NCBI GenBank assembly: GCA_019739225.1 | Contig: JAHHDT010000005.1 | Coordinates: 868,001-932,000, forward strand | Reading direction: 5' to 3' | Source of the DNA: Aquamicrobium sp. | Lineage (GTDB): Bacteria; Pseudomonadota; Alphaproteobacteria; Rhizobiales; Rhizobiaceae | Length of the DNA stretch: 64,000 nucleotides | In this document: positions 31,072 to 41,234 of the stretch, in pieces | Layout of the letters: every line of letters starts with the position of its first letter | Position numbering within the stretch: the stretch's first letter is position 1 | The notes under the pieces: generated by a model | Database searches by the model: none | What the model was told of the DNA's origin: nothing | What the model saw: the letters and a program-made list of their open reading frames with translations, nothing else | Translations under genes and position numbers: made by a program

Positions 31072-33954
31072 ATGCCGGCAACCTCAATTCAGCACACCAA
31101 CGGAACCGCACCGGTTCCGATTTCCATCGAAACCGCCGACCGGCCAGCGGCCGAACCGGGCTACCGCGTCATTCGCCGCAACGGAGCTGTCACGCCCTTC
31201 GACCCGACCAAGATCACGGTAGCGCTGACCAAGGCGTTTCTGGCGGTTGAGGGCTCGACGGCGGCCGGCTCGCGGCGCGTCCACGACGTCGTTGAGGAAC
31301 TGACCGAGCAGGTTGTCTCCGCGCTCACCCGTCGCGTCGGCGAGGGGCGCACATTCCACATCGAGGACGTGCAGGACCAGGTGGAACTCGCGCTGATGCG
31401 TGGTGAAAACCACAAGGTCGCGCGCGCCTATGTGCTCTACCGCGAGGAGAGGGCACGAGAGCGTGCCGCCGGGAAGGCAACGTCGACCGAAAGCGCCGTG
31501 CCGTTCCTGCATGTGAAGGCGGAAGACGGATCGCTTCTCCCGCTCGACGAAGCGCGCCTTGCGCAGATCGTCGAAGAGGCCTGTGCCGACCTTGATGCGG
31601 TCTCGTCCACGCCAATCCTTACCGAAGCGCGGCGCAACCTCTATGACGGCATCACGCTCGACGAACTGTCTCTGGCACCGATTCTCGCCGCGCGCACGCT
31701 GGTCGAGCAGGAGCCGAATTACGCCTTCGTTTCCGCCCGCCTGCTGCTCGACAGGTTGCGGCGCGAGGCGCTGACCTTCGTTTCCGGCCGGGCCGAGCAG
31801 GCAACGCAGGCGGAGATGTCGACGCGCTATGCGAGCTATTTCCCGGATTTCGTCAAGACCGGCATCGAGGCCGAGCTGATCGACCCGGAGCTCGGCCGTT
31901 TCGACCTCGCGCGCCTCGGCGCCGCGCTGAAGCCGGAGCGGGACCTGAACTTCCAGTATCTCGGGCTCCAGACGCTCTACGACCGCTATTTCCTGCACAC
32001 GAAGGGCAAGCGTTTCGAGCTGCCGCAGGCCTTCTTCATGCGTGTCGCCATGGGGCTGGCGATCCGCGAGATCGATCGCGAAGGCAGGGCGATCGAGTTC
32101 TATGACCTGCTGTCGTCGTTCGATTTCATGGCCTCCACGCCGACGCTGTTCAATTCGGGGACGACGCGGCCGCAGCTTTCCTCCTGCTTTCTCACCACCA
32201 TCGGCGACGACCTCGACGCCATCTTCAAGGGCGTGAAGGACAATGCGCTGCTTGCCAAATATTCGGGCGGGCTTGGCAACGACTGGACGCCGGTGCGCGG
32301 CCTTGGCGCCCACATCAAGGGCACCAACGGCGAGAGCCAGGGCGTCGTGCCGTTCCTGAAGGTCGCCAACGACACCGCCATCGCCGTCAACCAGGGCGGC
32401 AAGCGCAAGGGCGCGGTCTGCGCCTATCTCGAGACCTGGCATGTCGACATCGAGGAATTCCTCGACCTCAGGAAAAACACCGGCGACGACCGCCGTCGCA
32501 CGCATGACATGAACACGGCCAACTGGGTGCCGGACCTGTTCATGGAGCGTGTGGAGGCGGATGGGGAGTGGATGCTGTTCTCGCCCGACGAGACGTCGGA
32601 CCTGCACGATCTCTACGGCCAGTCGTTCCGCAAGGCTTACGAGGCCTATGAGGCGAGGGCCGCGGCCGGCGGGCTGAAGGTGTTCCGCAAGGTCCGCGCG
32701 CTCGACCTGTGGCGCAAGATGCTGACCATGCTTTTCGAGACCGGGCACCCGTGGGTCACCTTCAAGGACCCGTGCAACATCCGCTCGCCGCAGGGCCACG
32801 TCGGCGTTGTGCATTCGTCCAACCTGTGCACGGAAATCACCCTGAATACCTCGAAGGACGAGGTTGCCGTGTGCAATCTCGGCTCGGTCAACCTGCTCAA
32901 CCATGTGACGGAAAACGGTCTGGACCTCGAGCGCCTCGCGAGAACGGTCGGCACCGCGATGCGCATGCTCGACAACGTCATAGACATCAATTTTTACACG
33001 ATCCCGGAGGCGCGCGCGTCCAACCTGCGACATCGTCCGGTAGGCCTCGGCCTGATGGGCTTTCAGGACGCGCTGCAGACGCTGCGCATCCCCTATGCTT
33101 CGGCCGCAGCGGTCGAGTTCGCCGATCGGTCGATGGAGGCAATCAGCTATCACGCAATCTCCGCGTCGGTCGATCTCGCTGCCGAACGCGGCCGCTATGC
33201 AAGCTTCGACGGCTCTCTGTGGTCGAAGGGCACCCTGCCGCTCGATTCGATCAGGCTTCTGGAAGACGCGAGACCGGGTGTCGAGATGGACAGCGGCTCG
33301 AAACTGGATTGGGAAGCATTGCGCAAGCGGGTCAGGAAGACCGGCATGCGCAACTCCAACACGATGGCGATCGCGCCTACGGCGACGATCTCCAACATCT
33401 GCGGCGTGTCGCAGTCGATCGAACCCGCCTACCAGAACCTGTTCGTGAAATCGAACATGTCGGGCGACTTCACAGTGGTCAACGCGCAACTCGTTCACGA
33501 CCTGAAGCAGCGCGGGCTGTGGGATGAGGTGATGGTGTCGGACCTCAAATATTTCGATGGCTCGCTCGGCCAGATCGACCGCATCCCCGACGATCTCAAG
33601 GCGATCTACGCGACCGCGTTCGAGATCGATTCCGCATGGCTGATCGAGGCCGCATCGCGTCGCCAGAAATGGATCGATCAGGCCCAATCGCTCAATCTCT
33701 ACATCGCCAATCCGAGCGGGCGGAAGCTCGACGAGCTCTATCGTTTCGCTTGGAAGAAGGGCCTCAAGACCACCTACTACCTGCGCTCGCGCTCGGCCAC
33801 CCATGTCGAGAAGTCGACGCTGAAAGGAACCGACGGCAAGCTAAACGCGGTTTCGGCCGGGACGGTGGCTGCAGCACCGATCGCCATCGGTCCGGACGCG
33901 GCATGGGGCAAGGCCTGCGCCATCGACGATCCCGACTGCGAGGCTTGCCAGTAG
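31072..33954 (+). CDS. nrdA: Class Ia ribonucleoside-diphosphate reductase alpha subunit
   Basis: ATP-cone N-terminus '[28 protein letters not shown]', '[20 protein letters not shown]', '[25 protein letters not shown]', '[17 protein letters not shown]'. The 30865 start would run through the riboswitch. Confidence 0.96.
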   Translation: MPATSIQHTNGTAPVPISIETADRPAAEPGYRVIRRNGAVTPFDPTKITVALTKAFLAVEGSTAAGSRRVHDVVEELTEQVVSALTRRVGEGRTFHIEDVQDQVELALMRGENHKVARAYVLYREERARERAAGKATSTESAVPFLHVKAEDGSLLPLDEARLAQIVEEACADLDAVSSTPILTEARRNLYDGITLDELSLAPILAARTLVEQEPNYAFVSARLLLDRLRREALTFVSGRAEQATQAEMSTRYASYFPDFVKTGIEAELIDPELGRFDLARLGAALKPERDLNFQYLGLQTLYDRYFLHTKGKRFELPQAFFMRVAMGLAIREIDREGRAIEFYDLLSSFDFMASTPTLFNSGTTRPQLSSCFLTTIGDDLDAIFKGVKDNALLAKYSGGLGNDWTPVRGLGAHIKGTNGESQGVVPFLKVANDTAIAVNQGGKRKGAVCAYLETWHVDIEEFLDLRKNTGDDRRRTHDMNTANWVPDLFMERVEADGEWMLFSPDETSDLHDLYGQSFRKAYEAYEARAAAGGLKVFRKVRALDLWRKMLTMLFETGHPWVTFKDPCNIRSPQGHVGVVHSSNLCTEITLNTSKDEVAVCNLGSVNLLNHVTENGLDLERLARTVGTAMRMLDNVIDINFYTIPEARASNLRHRPVGLGLMGFQDALQTLRIPYASAAAVEFADRSMEAISYHAISASVDLAAERGRYASFDGSLWSKGTLPLDSIRLLEDARPGVEMDSGSKLDWEALRKRVRKTGMRNSNTMAIAPTATISNICGVSQSIEPAYQNLFVKSNMSGDFTVVNAQLVHDLKQRGLWDEVMVSDLKYFDGSLGQIDRIPDDLKAIYATAFEIDSAWLIEAASRRQKWIDQAQSLNLYIANPSGRKLDELYRFAWKKGLKTTYYLRSRSATHVEKSTLKGTDGKLNAVSAGTVAAAPIAIGPDAAWGKACAIDDPDCEACQ

Positions 33955-33987
33955 GCGGAAAGGCGATCGCGCAGCTTCGCGCCGCCA

Positions 33988-34107
33988 CTCATCCCCCTGC
34001 CGGGACCTTCTCCCCGTAAACGGGGAGAAAGAGGTTGGCCGCAACGCTGAAACTGCTCTCCTCTCCCTGTTTACGGGGAGAGGATGCCGGCAGGCGGGTG
34101 AGGGGCA
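33988..34107. repeat. Palindromic intergenic repeat, family C (between nrdA and nrdB)
   Basis: 'CTCATCCCCCTGCCGG...CTTCTCCCCGTAAACGGGGAGAAAG...CTCTCCCTGTTTACGGGGAGAGGATGCCGGCAGGCGGGTGAGGGGC'. Confidence 0.88.
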
Positions 34108-34144
34108 GCGCCGACCTCTCAAGAAATTCAAGGAGAACAAAAAA

Positions 34145-35260
34145 ATGCTCGACTGGTCAGAACCAAAAGCCATCCCCACAAGCGCAGGCATCGGCGCACC
34201 CGAAGCCGATGCCACCGGCCTTGGCGAGATCGAACGCGGGGCTGCGCGTGTCTCGGTAGACGACAAGCGCATGATCAATGCCCGCGCCGACGTGAACCAG
34301 CTTCTGCCGCTCAAATATCGCTGGGCGTGGGAAAAGTATCTTTCCGGCTGCAACAACCACTGGATGCCGACTGAGGTTTCCATGCAGGCCGACATTGCGC
34401 TGTGGAAGTCGAAGGACGGCCTGACGGATGACGAGCGGCGGATGCTTAAGCGCAATCTCGGCTTCTTCGCCGCCTCCGAGTCGCTGGTGGCGAACAACAT
34501 CGTGCTCGCCATCTACCGCCACCTGACCAACCCGGAATGCCGGCAGTATCTTTTGCGGCAGGCCTTCGAGGAGGCGATCCACACGCACACCTTCCAGTAT
34601 ATCGTGGAAAGCCTCGCGCTGGACGAGGGCGAGCTGTTCAACATGTATCGCGAGGTGCCGTCGATCACCGACAAGGCTGCATGGGCGCTCAAGCACACGC
34701 AGAACCTCGACAATCCCGACTTCAAGACCGGAACGCCGGAGGCCGACCAGTCCTTCCTGCGCGACCTCGTCGCCTTCTATGTGATCTTCGAGGGCATGTG
34801 GTTCTACACCGGCTTCGCGCAGATCCTGTCGCTTGGCCGGCGCAACAAGATGGTAGGCATCGCCGAGCAGTACCAGTACATACTGCGCGACGAGTCGATA
34901 CACCTGAATTTCGGCATCGACGTAATCAACCAGATCAAGCTGGAGAACCCGCATCTGTGGTCGAAGGCGTTCCAGGACGAGGTGCGCGGCATGATAGCCG
35001 ATGCTGCCAGGCTGGAGGCCGCCTACGGCCGCGATACCATGCCGCGCGGCTTCCTCGGTCTGAATGCGGCGTTGTGCGAACAGTACATGCATTTTATCGC
35101 CAACCGGCGCTGCGCCCAGCTCGGTCTGCAATCGGTCTTCGCCGAGGCCGAGAACCCGTTCCCGTGGATGTCGGAGGCGATGGACCTGAAGAAGGAGAAG
35201 AACTTCTTCGAGACACGGGTGATCGAATACCAGAACGGCGGTGCGCTTTCCTGGGACTGA
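34145..35260 (+). CDS. nrdB: Ribonucleoside-diphosphate reductase beta subunit
   Basis: '[30 protein letters not shown]' and '[22 protein letters not shown]' diiron ligand motifs. Confidence 0.96.
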   Translation: MLDWSEPKAIPTSAGIGAPEADATGLGEIERGAARVSVDDKRMINARADVNQLLPLKYRWAWEKYLSGCNNHWMPTEVSMQADIALWKSKDGLTDDERRMLKRNLGFFAASESLVANNIVLAIYRHLTNPECRQYLLRQAFEEAIHTHTFQYIVESLALDEGELFNMYREVPSITDKAAWALKHTQNLDNPDFKTGTPEADQSFLRDLVAFYVIFEGMWFYTGFAQILSLGRRNKMVGIAEQYQYILRDESIHLNFGIDVINQIKLENPHLWSKAFQDEVRGMIADAARLEAAYGRDTMPRGFLGLNAALCEQYMHFIANRRCAQLGLQSVFAEAENPFPWMSEAMDLKKEKNFFETRVIEYQNGGALSWD

Positions 35261-35332
35261 TCTCACGCGAAGAATTCGACGGAAGCGCATCCCCGCGTCG
35301 GCTCAACCGTCATCGCGCCGCTGACGATCTTA

Positions 35333-35360
35333 AAGCCCGCTGAAGAGATCCAGCGGGCTT
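35333..35360 (+). terminator. Stem-loop terminator downstream of nrdB
   Basis: Perfect stem AAGCCCGCTG / CAGCGGGCTT with an 8-nt loop; weak T-rich trailer. Confidence 0.65.
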
Positions 35361-35487
35361 GCTGATTTCTGCCGAAGTTTCACGGTCAGGCAGGAATCCG
35401 GCTGGCCCATGCCAGCGCTCGACCGCCTGGGCAAGCCCGAAGCATCTAACAAGATCGGCGTTGCATTTCCGGAGCTGTTCGCTAATT

Positions 35488-35505
35488 TGCTATAACGTTA
35501 AAGCA
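35488..35505. promoter_or_regulatory. Candidate LacI-type operator
   Basis: TGCTATAACGTTAAAGCA, 18-bp near-perfect palindrome (one mismatched pair), ~150 bp upstream of the 35659 gene. Confidence 0.6.
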
Positions 35506-35658
35506 TCGTGGAACTGAGCTTTGTTGCGAAGCGGTATCGTGCTGGATACGAGCAGGTCGAGATGAGCTTAGAAATTTCCGGATACCCTTGGCCCTCGGCA
35601 TCGAGTGGCCCCGGGCGGATTGCTTGAAATCGTCATATCAATCACCGAAGGACCAGGC

Positions 35659-36546
35659 ATGATCATCGATATCCATACCCATACACCGCAATACCGAGGC
35701 GAGGTTCCGGCCGACAAGCGAACGGTCAACAAGAGCTGGCGGCCGGATACTCATCGCAATTCCAACTTCTCGTGGGCCGAGTATCGCGAATCGCAATCGA
35801 CTGTGGACAAGTCGATCGTGTTCGGAATCGCCTGGGAGCCTGGCGAGAGGGTTGGAGGGAGCAACGGCCCGCGCGATCATGGGGATGTCGCCGACAAGGC
35901 GAACGACTTCACGGCCCGGTTCGTGCAGGCCTATCCTGATGAGCTCATTGGCTTCATGTGCGTGCATCCTTACGATGTGGAGGCCATGGACGAGATGGAG
36001 CGCAGCCGTGTGGATCTCGGCTTGCGTGGCGTCAAGCTCGGCGCCAACTATCAGGCCTACGATCCGCTCGACCGCCGCGCGCTCGCCGTCTACCAGTATG
36101 CCGAGCGCCATGGCTTGCCGATTCTGTTCCACACAGGCACCTCGGCGGTGAAATCCGCGCCGATCCCGGCAGCGCATCCCCTGACCATCGATGAGATCGC
36201 CAGCCGCTACCCGGAACTCAGGATCGTCATGGCGCATATGGGCCATCCGTGGACGGCCGATGCGACTGTCGTGGTCCGCAAGCACGCGCATGTCTACACG
36301 GATATTTCCGGCCTCTTCTATCGGCCGTTCACCCACTACGAAGCGCTTATTCGCGCGACCGAGTGGAACATTCTCGACAAGGTGCTCTTCGGCTCGGACT
36401 ACCCCGTGACCACGCCGGCGGAGACCATGGCCGGCCTTCGCGGCGTCAACGACATCGTGGAAGGAACGCGCATGCCGCGCGTGCCGCTCGACAAGATCGA
36501 GGAGATCATCCATCGTAACAGCCTCGCCCTTCTCGGTCTCGATTGA
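35659..36546 (+). CDS. Amidohydrolase family 2 protein
   Basis: 'MIIDIHTHTPQ', 'LRIVMAHMGHPWTADA', 'LFGSDYPVTTPAETM'; ATG at 35659 preferred. Confidence 0.88.
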   Translation: MIIDIHTHTPQYRGEVPADKRTVNKSWRPDTHRNSNFSWAEYRESQSTVDKSIVFGIAWEPGERVGGSNGPRDHGDVADKANDFTARFVQAYPDELIGFMCVHPYDVEAMDEMERSRVDLGLRGVKLGANYQAYDPLDRRALAVYQYAERHGLPILFHTGTSAVKSAPIPAAHPLTIDEIASRYPELRIVMAHMGHPWTADATVVVRKHAHVYTDISGLFYRPFTHYEALIRATEWNILDKVLFGSDYPVTTPAETMAGLRGVNDIVEGTRMPRVPLDKIEEIIHRNSLALLGLD

Positions 36547-36570
36547 TCCGGCGAGGCGAGTGACAAAACG

Positions 36571-36602
36571 AAAAAGGGCCCGGTCTTTCCGGGCCCTTTT
36601 TC
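36571..36602 (+). terminator. Rho-independent bidirectional terminator
   Basis: AAAAAGGGCCCGG-TCTTT-CCGGGCCCTTTTT between convergent genes. Confidence 0.93.
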
Positions 36603-36621
36603 ATTCTTGGGAGGTGCTGCC

Positions 36622-37467
36622 TCAGCCGTCCGCGCGGAATGTCTGCGTCTGGGTTCCGAGGCCCTCGATGCCGAGCTCGACGACGTCGCCGTCCCTGAGG
36701 TAGCGCTGCGGCTTCATCCCCATGCCGACGCCGGGCGGCGTGCCGGTCGAGATGATGTCGCCGGGCAGCAGCGACATGAACTGCGACAGATAGGAGACCA
36801 GATGCGCGACGCCGTAGACCATCGTCTTCGTCGAGCCGTCCTGCATCGTCTCGCCATTGACCTTCAGCCACATGCCGAGGTTCTGCGGATCGGCGACCTC
36901 GTCGCGCGTCACCAGCCACGGACCGATCGGACCGAACGTGTCGCAGCTCTTGCCCTTCGTCCACTGGCCCTGCCGTTCCTGCTGGAACGCACGCTCGGAA
37001 ACGTCGTGCGCCACGCAGTAGCCGGCCACATAGTCCATCGCATCGGCTTCCGAGACGTATTTCGCGGGCTTGCCGATCACCACGCCGAGCTCGACCTCCC
37101 AGTCGGTCTTTTCCGAACCGCGCGGGATCAGCACGTCATCGTCGGGACCCACGATCGCCGAGGTAGCCTTCATGAAGATCACCGGCTCCGGCGGCACCGT
37201 CATGCCGGATTCGGCGGCATGGTCGGCATAGTTGAGGCCGATGCAGATGAATTTGCCGACGCCTGCAACGCAGGGTCCGATGCGCGGGTTGCCGGCAACG
37301 AGCGGCAGGCTCTGCGGATCGATCTGCGAAAGCGTCGCCAGCGCGTCCGGATGCAGTTGTTCTCCCGCAACGTCGGCGATCACGCCGGAAAGATCGCGGA
37401 GCGCGCCGGAGGCGTCCAGAAGAGCGGGCCTTTCGGCGCCCGCTTCACCGTAGCGAAGCAGCTTCAT
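36622..37467 (-). CDS. Fumarylacetoacetate hydrolase-family protein
   Basis: 'CIGLNYADHAAESG', 'EVELGVVIG', 'LMSLLPGDIISTGTPPGVGMG'. Confidence 0.92.
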   Translation of the reverse strand: MKLLRYGEAGAERPALLDASGALRDLSGVIADVAGEQLHPDALATLSQIDPQSLPLVAGNPRIGPCVAGVGKFICIGLNYADHAAESGMTVPPEPVIFMKATSAIVGPDDDVLIPRGSEKTDWEVELGVVIGKPAKYVSEADAMDYVAGYCVAHDVSERAFQQERQGQWTKGKSCDTFGPIGPWLVTRDEVADPQNLGMWLKVNGETMQDGSTKTMVYGVAHLVSYLSQFMSLLPGDIISTGTPPGVGMGMKPQRYLRDGDVVELGIEGLGTQTQTFRADG

Positions 37468-37559
37468 GGGTTGTTCCTTGAATAGGGTGGCTGTCGGTCT
37501 TTGTCGCCAAGGCCCTCATGCCGCGCCAGCAGGACACGGCATGCAAAGGTGGACTGCGG

Positions 37560-38879
37560 TCAGTTCAGCGTCGAGACGACCTTTTCGGCAAGCTCGATGG
37601 TACGATCGATGTCGGCGTCCGTATGGGCCAGCGAGATGCTGCCCTGCTTCGTGACCACCGGGAACTGGAACACGCCTTCCTCGATCAGCGCGCGACGGAA
37701 AGCGATGTCCCGCTCGCCGTCATGGTTCAGCACCACGTCGCGCCAGCTAACCGGTGCGTGATCCATGAAATATACCGCGAAGGCCGAGCCCTGACGAACG
37801 ATGGTGGTTGCGTAGTTGCGGGTAGAAAAGACCTGCTTGAGCCCTGCTTCGAGCCGCGCGCCGAGACGCTCCAGTTCGCCATACACTTCCTTCTCGCGCG
37901 TCTTGAGCCGGGTGAGGCAGGCTTTGGCAGCAGCGACGTTGACGGGATGGCCGTTATAGGTGCCGGCGACCGAGACGCGCTTTGCCGGCGAGGGGTCGCT
38001 GCACAGCTTCATGATCTCGCGCTTGCCGCCGACAACGCCCATGGGATAGCCGTTGGCGACGGCCTTGCCGAAGGTGCACAAATCCGGCGTCACGCCCGAA
38101 AGCGACTGATAGCCGCCGAGGGCGTGGCGGAAGCCGGTCTTCACCTCGTCGAAGATCAGCACGGTGCCATATTTGTCGCACAGCGCGCGTAGCCCCTCGA
38201 GATAGCCCGGCAGTGGCTTGACGATGCCGATGTTCTGCAGGATCGGCTCGAGGATGATCGCGGCGACGTCCCCCTTGGCGAGCACACGCTCGGCTGCTTC
38301 GAGGTCGTTGTACTCGATCGCGCGCACGACCTGGTCGATGACCTTCGGTACGCCGGCCGTCGTGACGCTGAGCGGATATTCCTCGCCCGGCTTGTGAGGC
38401 TCGACGAAGGCAGCCGGGTCCATCAGGTTGTAGCTGACATAGTCGAAGCAGCCATTGTAGCCACCCTGCATGACCACGACGACGTCACGGCCCGTATAGG
38501 CGCGCGCCAGGCGCAGCGCATAGCCGACCGCTTCCGATCCGGTGCTGGTAAGCTGGAGCTGCTCGATCCCGGGTACAGCCTCGGCAATCAGCTCGGCGAT
38601 CTCGGCTTCCCAAGGCATGGTGCCGGCGCCAATCAGCGACGCACCGGAGCGGATCGCCTCGATGACGGCTTCATCCACTTCCGTGTCGCCATGCCCGAAA
38701 AGATACGGCGCGAAGCCGGCATGATAGTCGATATATTCCTTGCCGTCGGCATCGTAGAGGTAAGCGCCCTTGGCGCGTACGAACAGCTTCGATGGATTGA
38801 TCGCGCGGTTCAGCGACATCGTGCCGCCCGCGATGTACTGGCGCTGCCGCTCTACGGTGTCCTGCAGGTTCTGTGACAT
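37560..38879 (-). CDS. Class III PLP-dependent aminotransferase (glutamate-1-semialdehyde aminomutase-like)
   Basis: 'GTVLIFDEVKTGFRHALGGYQSLSGVTPDLCTFGKAVANGYPMGVVGG'. Confidence 0.92.
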   Translation of the reverse strand: MSQNLQDTVERQRQYIAGGTMSLNRAINPSKLFVRAKGAYLYDADGKEYIDYHAGFAPYLFGHGDTEVDEAVIEAIRSGASLIGAGTMPWEAEIAELIAEAVPGIEQLQLTSTGSEAVGYALRLARAYTGRDVVVVMQGGYNGCFDYVSYNLMDPAAFVEPHKPGEEYPLSVTTAGVPKVIDQVVRAIEYNDLEAAERVLAKGDVAAIILEPILQNIGIVKPLPGYLEGLRALCDKYGTVLIFDEVKTGFRHALGGYQSLSGVTPDLCTFGKAVANGYPMGVVGGKREIMKLCSDPSPAKRVSVAGTYNGHPVNVAAAKACLTRLKTREKEVYGELERLGARLEAGLKQVFSTRNYATTIVRQGSAFAVYFMDHAPVSWRDVVLNHDGERDIAFRRALIEEGVFQFPVVTKQGSISLAHTDADIDRTIELAEKVVSTLN

Positions 38880-38981
38880 ATCCTCGTCTTTCAGATTGTG
38901 GGTCGCGGCCGTCTCCTTGGCCGCAAGCCGGCGGCCGATAGCAGCCCTAACCCGGTGTTGCTGAGCGAAAATGAGATAGAT

Positions 38982-38991
38982 TTAACGTTAA
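38982..38991. promoter_or_regulatory. Candidate LacI-type operator core
   Basis: TTAACGTTAA perfect palindrome, ~100 bp upstream of the minus-strand aminotransferase gene; on that strand it follows a TTGACT -35-like hexamer. Confidence 0.55.
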
Positions 38992-39026
38992 GTCAACGAC
39001 AGAAACGGTTCCAATCGACAGATTCC

Positions 39027-39956
39027 TTATGCGACTTGGCTGAGAAGCGGCTTGCCGCCAAAGTGGGCGATGAGATTGGCAACGACCAATGCGCCCATGG
39101 CGTCTCGAGCTTCCTTGGTCGCCGATCCCTGATGCGGCGACAGAACAACGTTTTCGAGGCTCCGTAGAGTCTCGGGCACTTCAGGTTCGGCGTCGAAAAC
39201 GTCGAGGGCCGCGCCACCGAGCCTTCCGGTCGCAAGAAGGTCTATGAGCGCATCCTGATCGACGACGGAGCCGCGGGCGACGTTGACGAACATGCCCTGG
39301 GGCCCAAGGGCCTCCAGCACCTCGCGGCTGACCAGGCGTTCCGTGCCCGATCCTCCCGGCGTGACGGCGACCAGCCAGTCGACGTCCTGCGCCATTTCCA
39401 CCAGATCGCCATAGAAGACATAGGGCTGGCGCGGCTGGCGAGACCGCCCGTGATAGACGACGCGCATCTTCATAGCCTGCGCGCGGTTGGCGATTTCCTT
39501 GCCGATGCGCCCCAACCCGACGATGCCAAGCGTGTAGCCGCCGATTTCCCGGTAGATCGGCAGATTCCCCGTCGGCCAGCGGCCGTCGCGGACGTAGCGG
39601 TCCGCCAGTGGCAGCCGGCGGGCAAGCGAGAGCATCAGGCCGATCGTGAGTTCAGCCACCGCATCGCTTAGAACGTCCGGCGTGTTCGTCACCCTGATAT
39701 TGCGAGCCTGCGCCGTCGGCAGATCGATCGAATCATAGCCGACACCGAAATTGGCGATGATCTCGAGCGCGGAGAGGCGATCCATGAGCGCCTTCGGAAC
39801 GCCGATTCCAGCGATTGCCCTGACCAGCCCGCCAACCTCGTCGATGAGGCGGTGCGGCTCGGAAGCCGCATGCAGCTTGTGGACGATGAAGCGCTCGGCC
39901 AGCATGTTCTCCGTGCGTTCGGGCATCGGGTACGTTTGCAGAAGATGAATGCTCAT
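39027..39956 (-). CDS. D-isomer-specific 2-hydroxyacid dehydrogenase
   Basis: 'GIVGLGRIGKEIANRAQAMKMRVVYHGR', 'FVNVARGSVVDQDALIDLL'; internal ATG 'MSIHLLQTYPMPE' preferred to the ORF-track start 40442, which overlaps the neighbouring gene. Confidence 0.9.
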   Translation of the reverse strand: MSIHLLQTYPMPERTENMLAERFIVHKLHAASEPHRLIDEVGGLVRAIAGIGVPKALMDRLSALEIIANFGVGYDSIDLPTAQARNIRVTNTPDVLSDAVAELTIGLMLSLARRLPLADRYVRDGRWPTGNLPIYREIGGYTLGIVGLGRIGKEIANRAQAMKMRVVYHGRSRQPRQPYVFYGDLVEMAQDVDWLVAVTPGGSGTERLVSREVLEALGPQGMFVNVARGSVVDQDALIDLLATGRLGGAALDVFDAEPEVPETLRSLENVVLSPHQGSATKEARDAMGALVVANLIAHFGGKPLLSQVA

Positions 39957-39996
39957 GGTGTTCCTGTCCTGTCGGGAAAGCGGATCGGGATGGGCG

Positions 39997-41151
39997 TCAC
40001 GGCCAAAACGTGCTGCCTTCGACGAAGGCGTAACGGGCAAGAAGTTCGTCGGTGAGCTTGACGCCGAGTCCGGGTTCCGTCGGGGCTGCGAACTTGCCTT
40101 CGACCAGCTGGAACGGCGTTTGCGCGAGTTCCTCCACCAGCGGCAGACCGTGGGTCGGATATTCGAGATAACGGGCATTGGGGTCTGCGAAGGCGAGGCT
40201 GTAGTTTGCGGCCAGGCAGGGTGCCATGCCCCATGAGTGGTAAATGACGCGCACGCCATGCGCGCGGGCGAGGGCGGCGATGTCCATGCATTCCGTGATC
40301 CCTCCCGAATGGGTGGGGTCGGGCTGGACCCAGTCGAGCGCGCCGTGTTCGAAAAAGGGCAGGAATTCGTGCACGCCGACGGCCGTCTCGCCGGCCGCCA
40401 CCGGGACCGGCGAATGCTGCCGCACGAAGGCGCATCCTTCATAGTCGCGATTGCCGACCGGGTCCTCGAACCACGTGATGTCGAACTTTTCGATGGCCGC
40501 GATGTGGGCCAGCGCCTCCTTGGCGCTGAAGGGGCGAGGATTGTGCCCCATCACCGCGTCGACCATGAGCTCGACGTCCGGCCCCAGCACGTCCCGGCAC
40601 AGTCGCACTTTCTCGACGTCTTCGGCCACCGACCTGCCGATGCGGATCTTCACCGCGCGGAACCCGCGTTCGAGATAGCTTTCCATCTCGGCGACAAGTT
40701 GGTCGCGAGGCGCGTCATTGCCGCCGCTCGCATAGACGGTGATGGCGTCATGGGCCTTGCCGCCGAGGAGCTGGTGCAGCGGAACGCCAAGCGCTTGTGC
40801 CTTGATGTCCCATAGGGCGACTTCGATCGAGCCGGCGACCATCAGGGGCAGGCCGGCCTTGCCCCATGCGAGGGACTTGGTGCGCAGCCGGTGAAAAAGT
40901 GCGGTAGCTTGTGTCGCATCCTCACCGATGAGCAGCGGCGCGTAATTGTCCACCAGCGCGCGTGTTGCCAGCGGCGCGCTCAGCCCCGGATAATAGGCTT
41001 CGCCGAACCCGCGCAGGCCGCTTGCGGTCGTCACCTCGATGAGCGCCGTGTTCCAGTAGCGCATGTTGCCGCCGGCCCAGCGAATCGCCATTCGGCTGAT
41101 ATCCTGGGTAAGCAGATGGCACTGCACGTTTGTGATCGTCGTGTCGTTCAT
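39997..41151 (-). CDS. Enolase-superfamily (mandelate racemase/muconate lactonizing enzyme) protein
   Basis: 'AGSIEVALWDIKAQALGVPLHQLLGG', 'RAVKIRIG', 'ELMVDAVMGHNPRPFSAKEALAHI', 'WFEDPV'. Confidence 0.92.
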   Translation of the reverse strand: MNDTTITNVQCHLLTQDISRMAIRWAGGNMRYWNTALIEVTTASGLRGFGEAYYPGLSAPLATRALVDNYAPLLIGEDATQATALFHRLRTKSLAWGKAGLPLMVAGSIEVALWDIKAQALGVPLHQLLGGKAHDAITVYASGGNDAPRDQLVAEMESYLERGFRAVKIRIGRSVAEDVEKVRLCRDVLGPDVELMVDAVMGHNPRPFSAKEALAHIAAIEKFDITWFEDPVGNRDYEGCAFVRQHSPVPVAAGETAVGVHEFLPFFEHGALDWVQPDPTHSGGITECMDIAALARAHGVRVIYHSWGMAPCLAANYSLAFADPNARYLEYPTHGLPLVEELAQTPFQLVEGKFAAPTEPGLGVKLTDELLARYAFVEGSTFWP

Positions 41152-41234
41152 GGGTTGCGTTCCTGTTCGTTGGCGGAAACAAAGAGGTTGCGGCTGCGCG
41201 ACGGGGCGCGGGCGCGCTCGAAAGGATCGAAGAC

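Noticed and set aside
31084-33804. 906-aa minus-strand ORF
   Set aside because: Antisense to nrdA, which has unambiguous RNR motifs.
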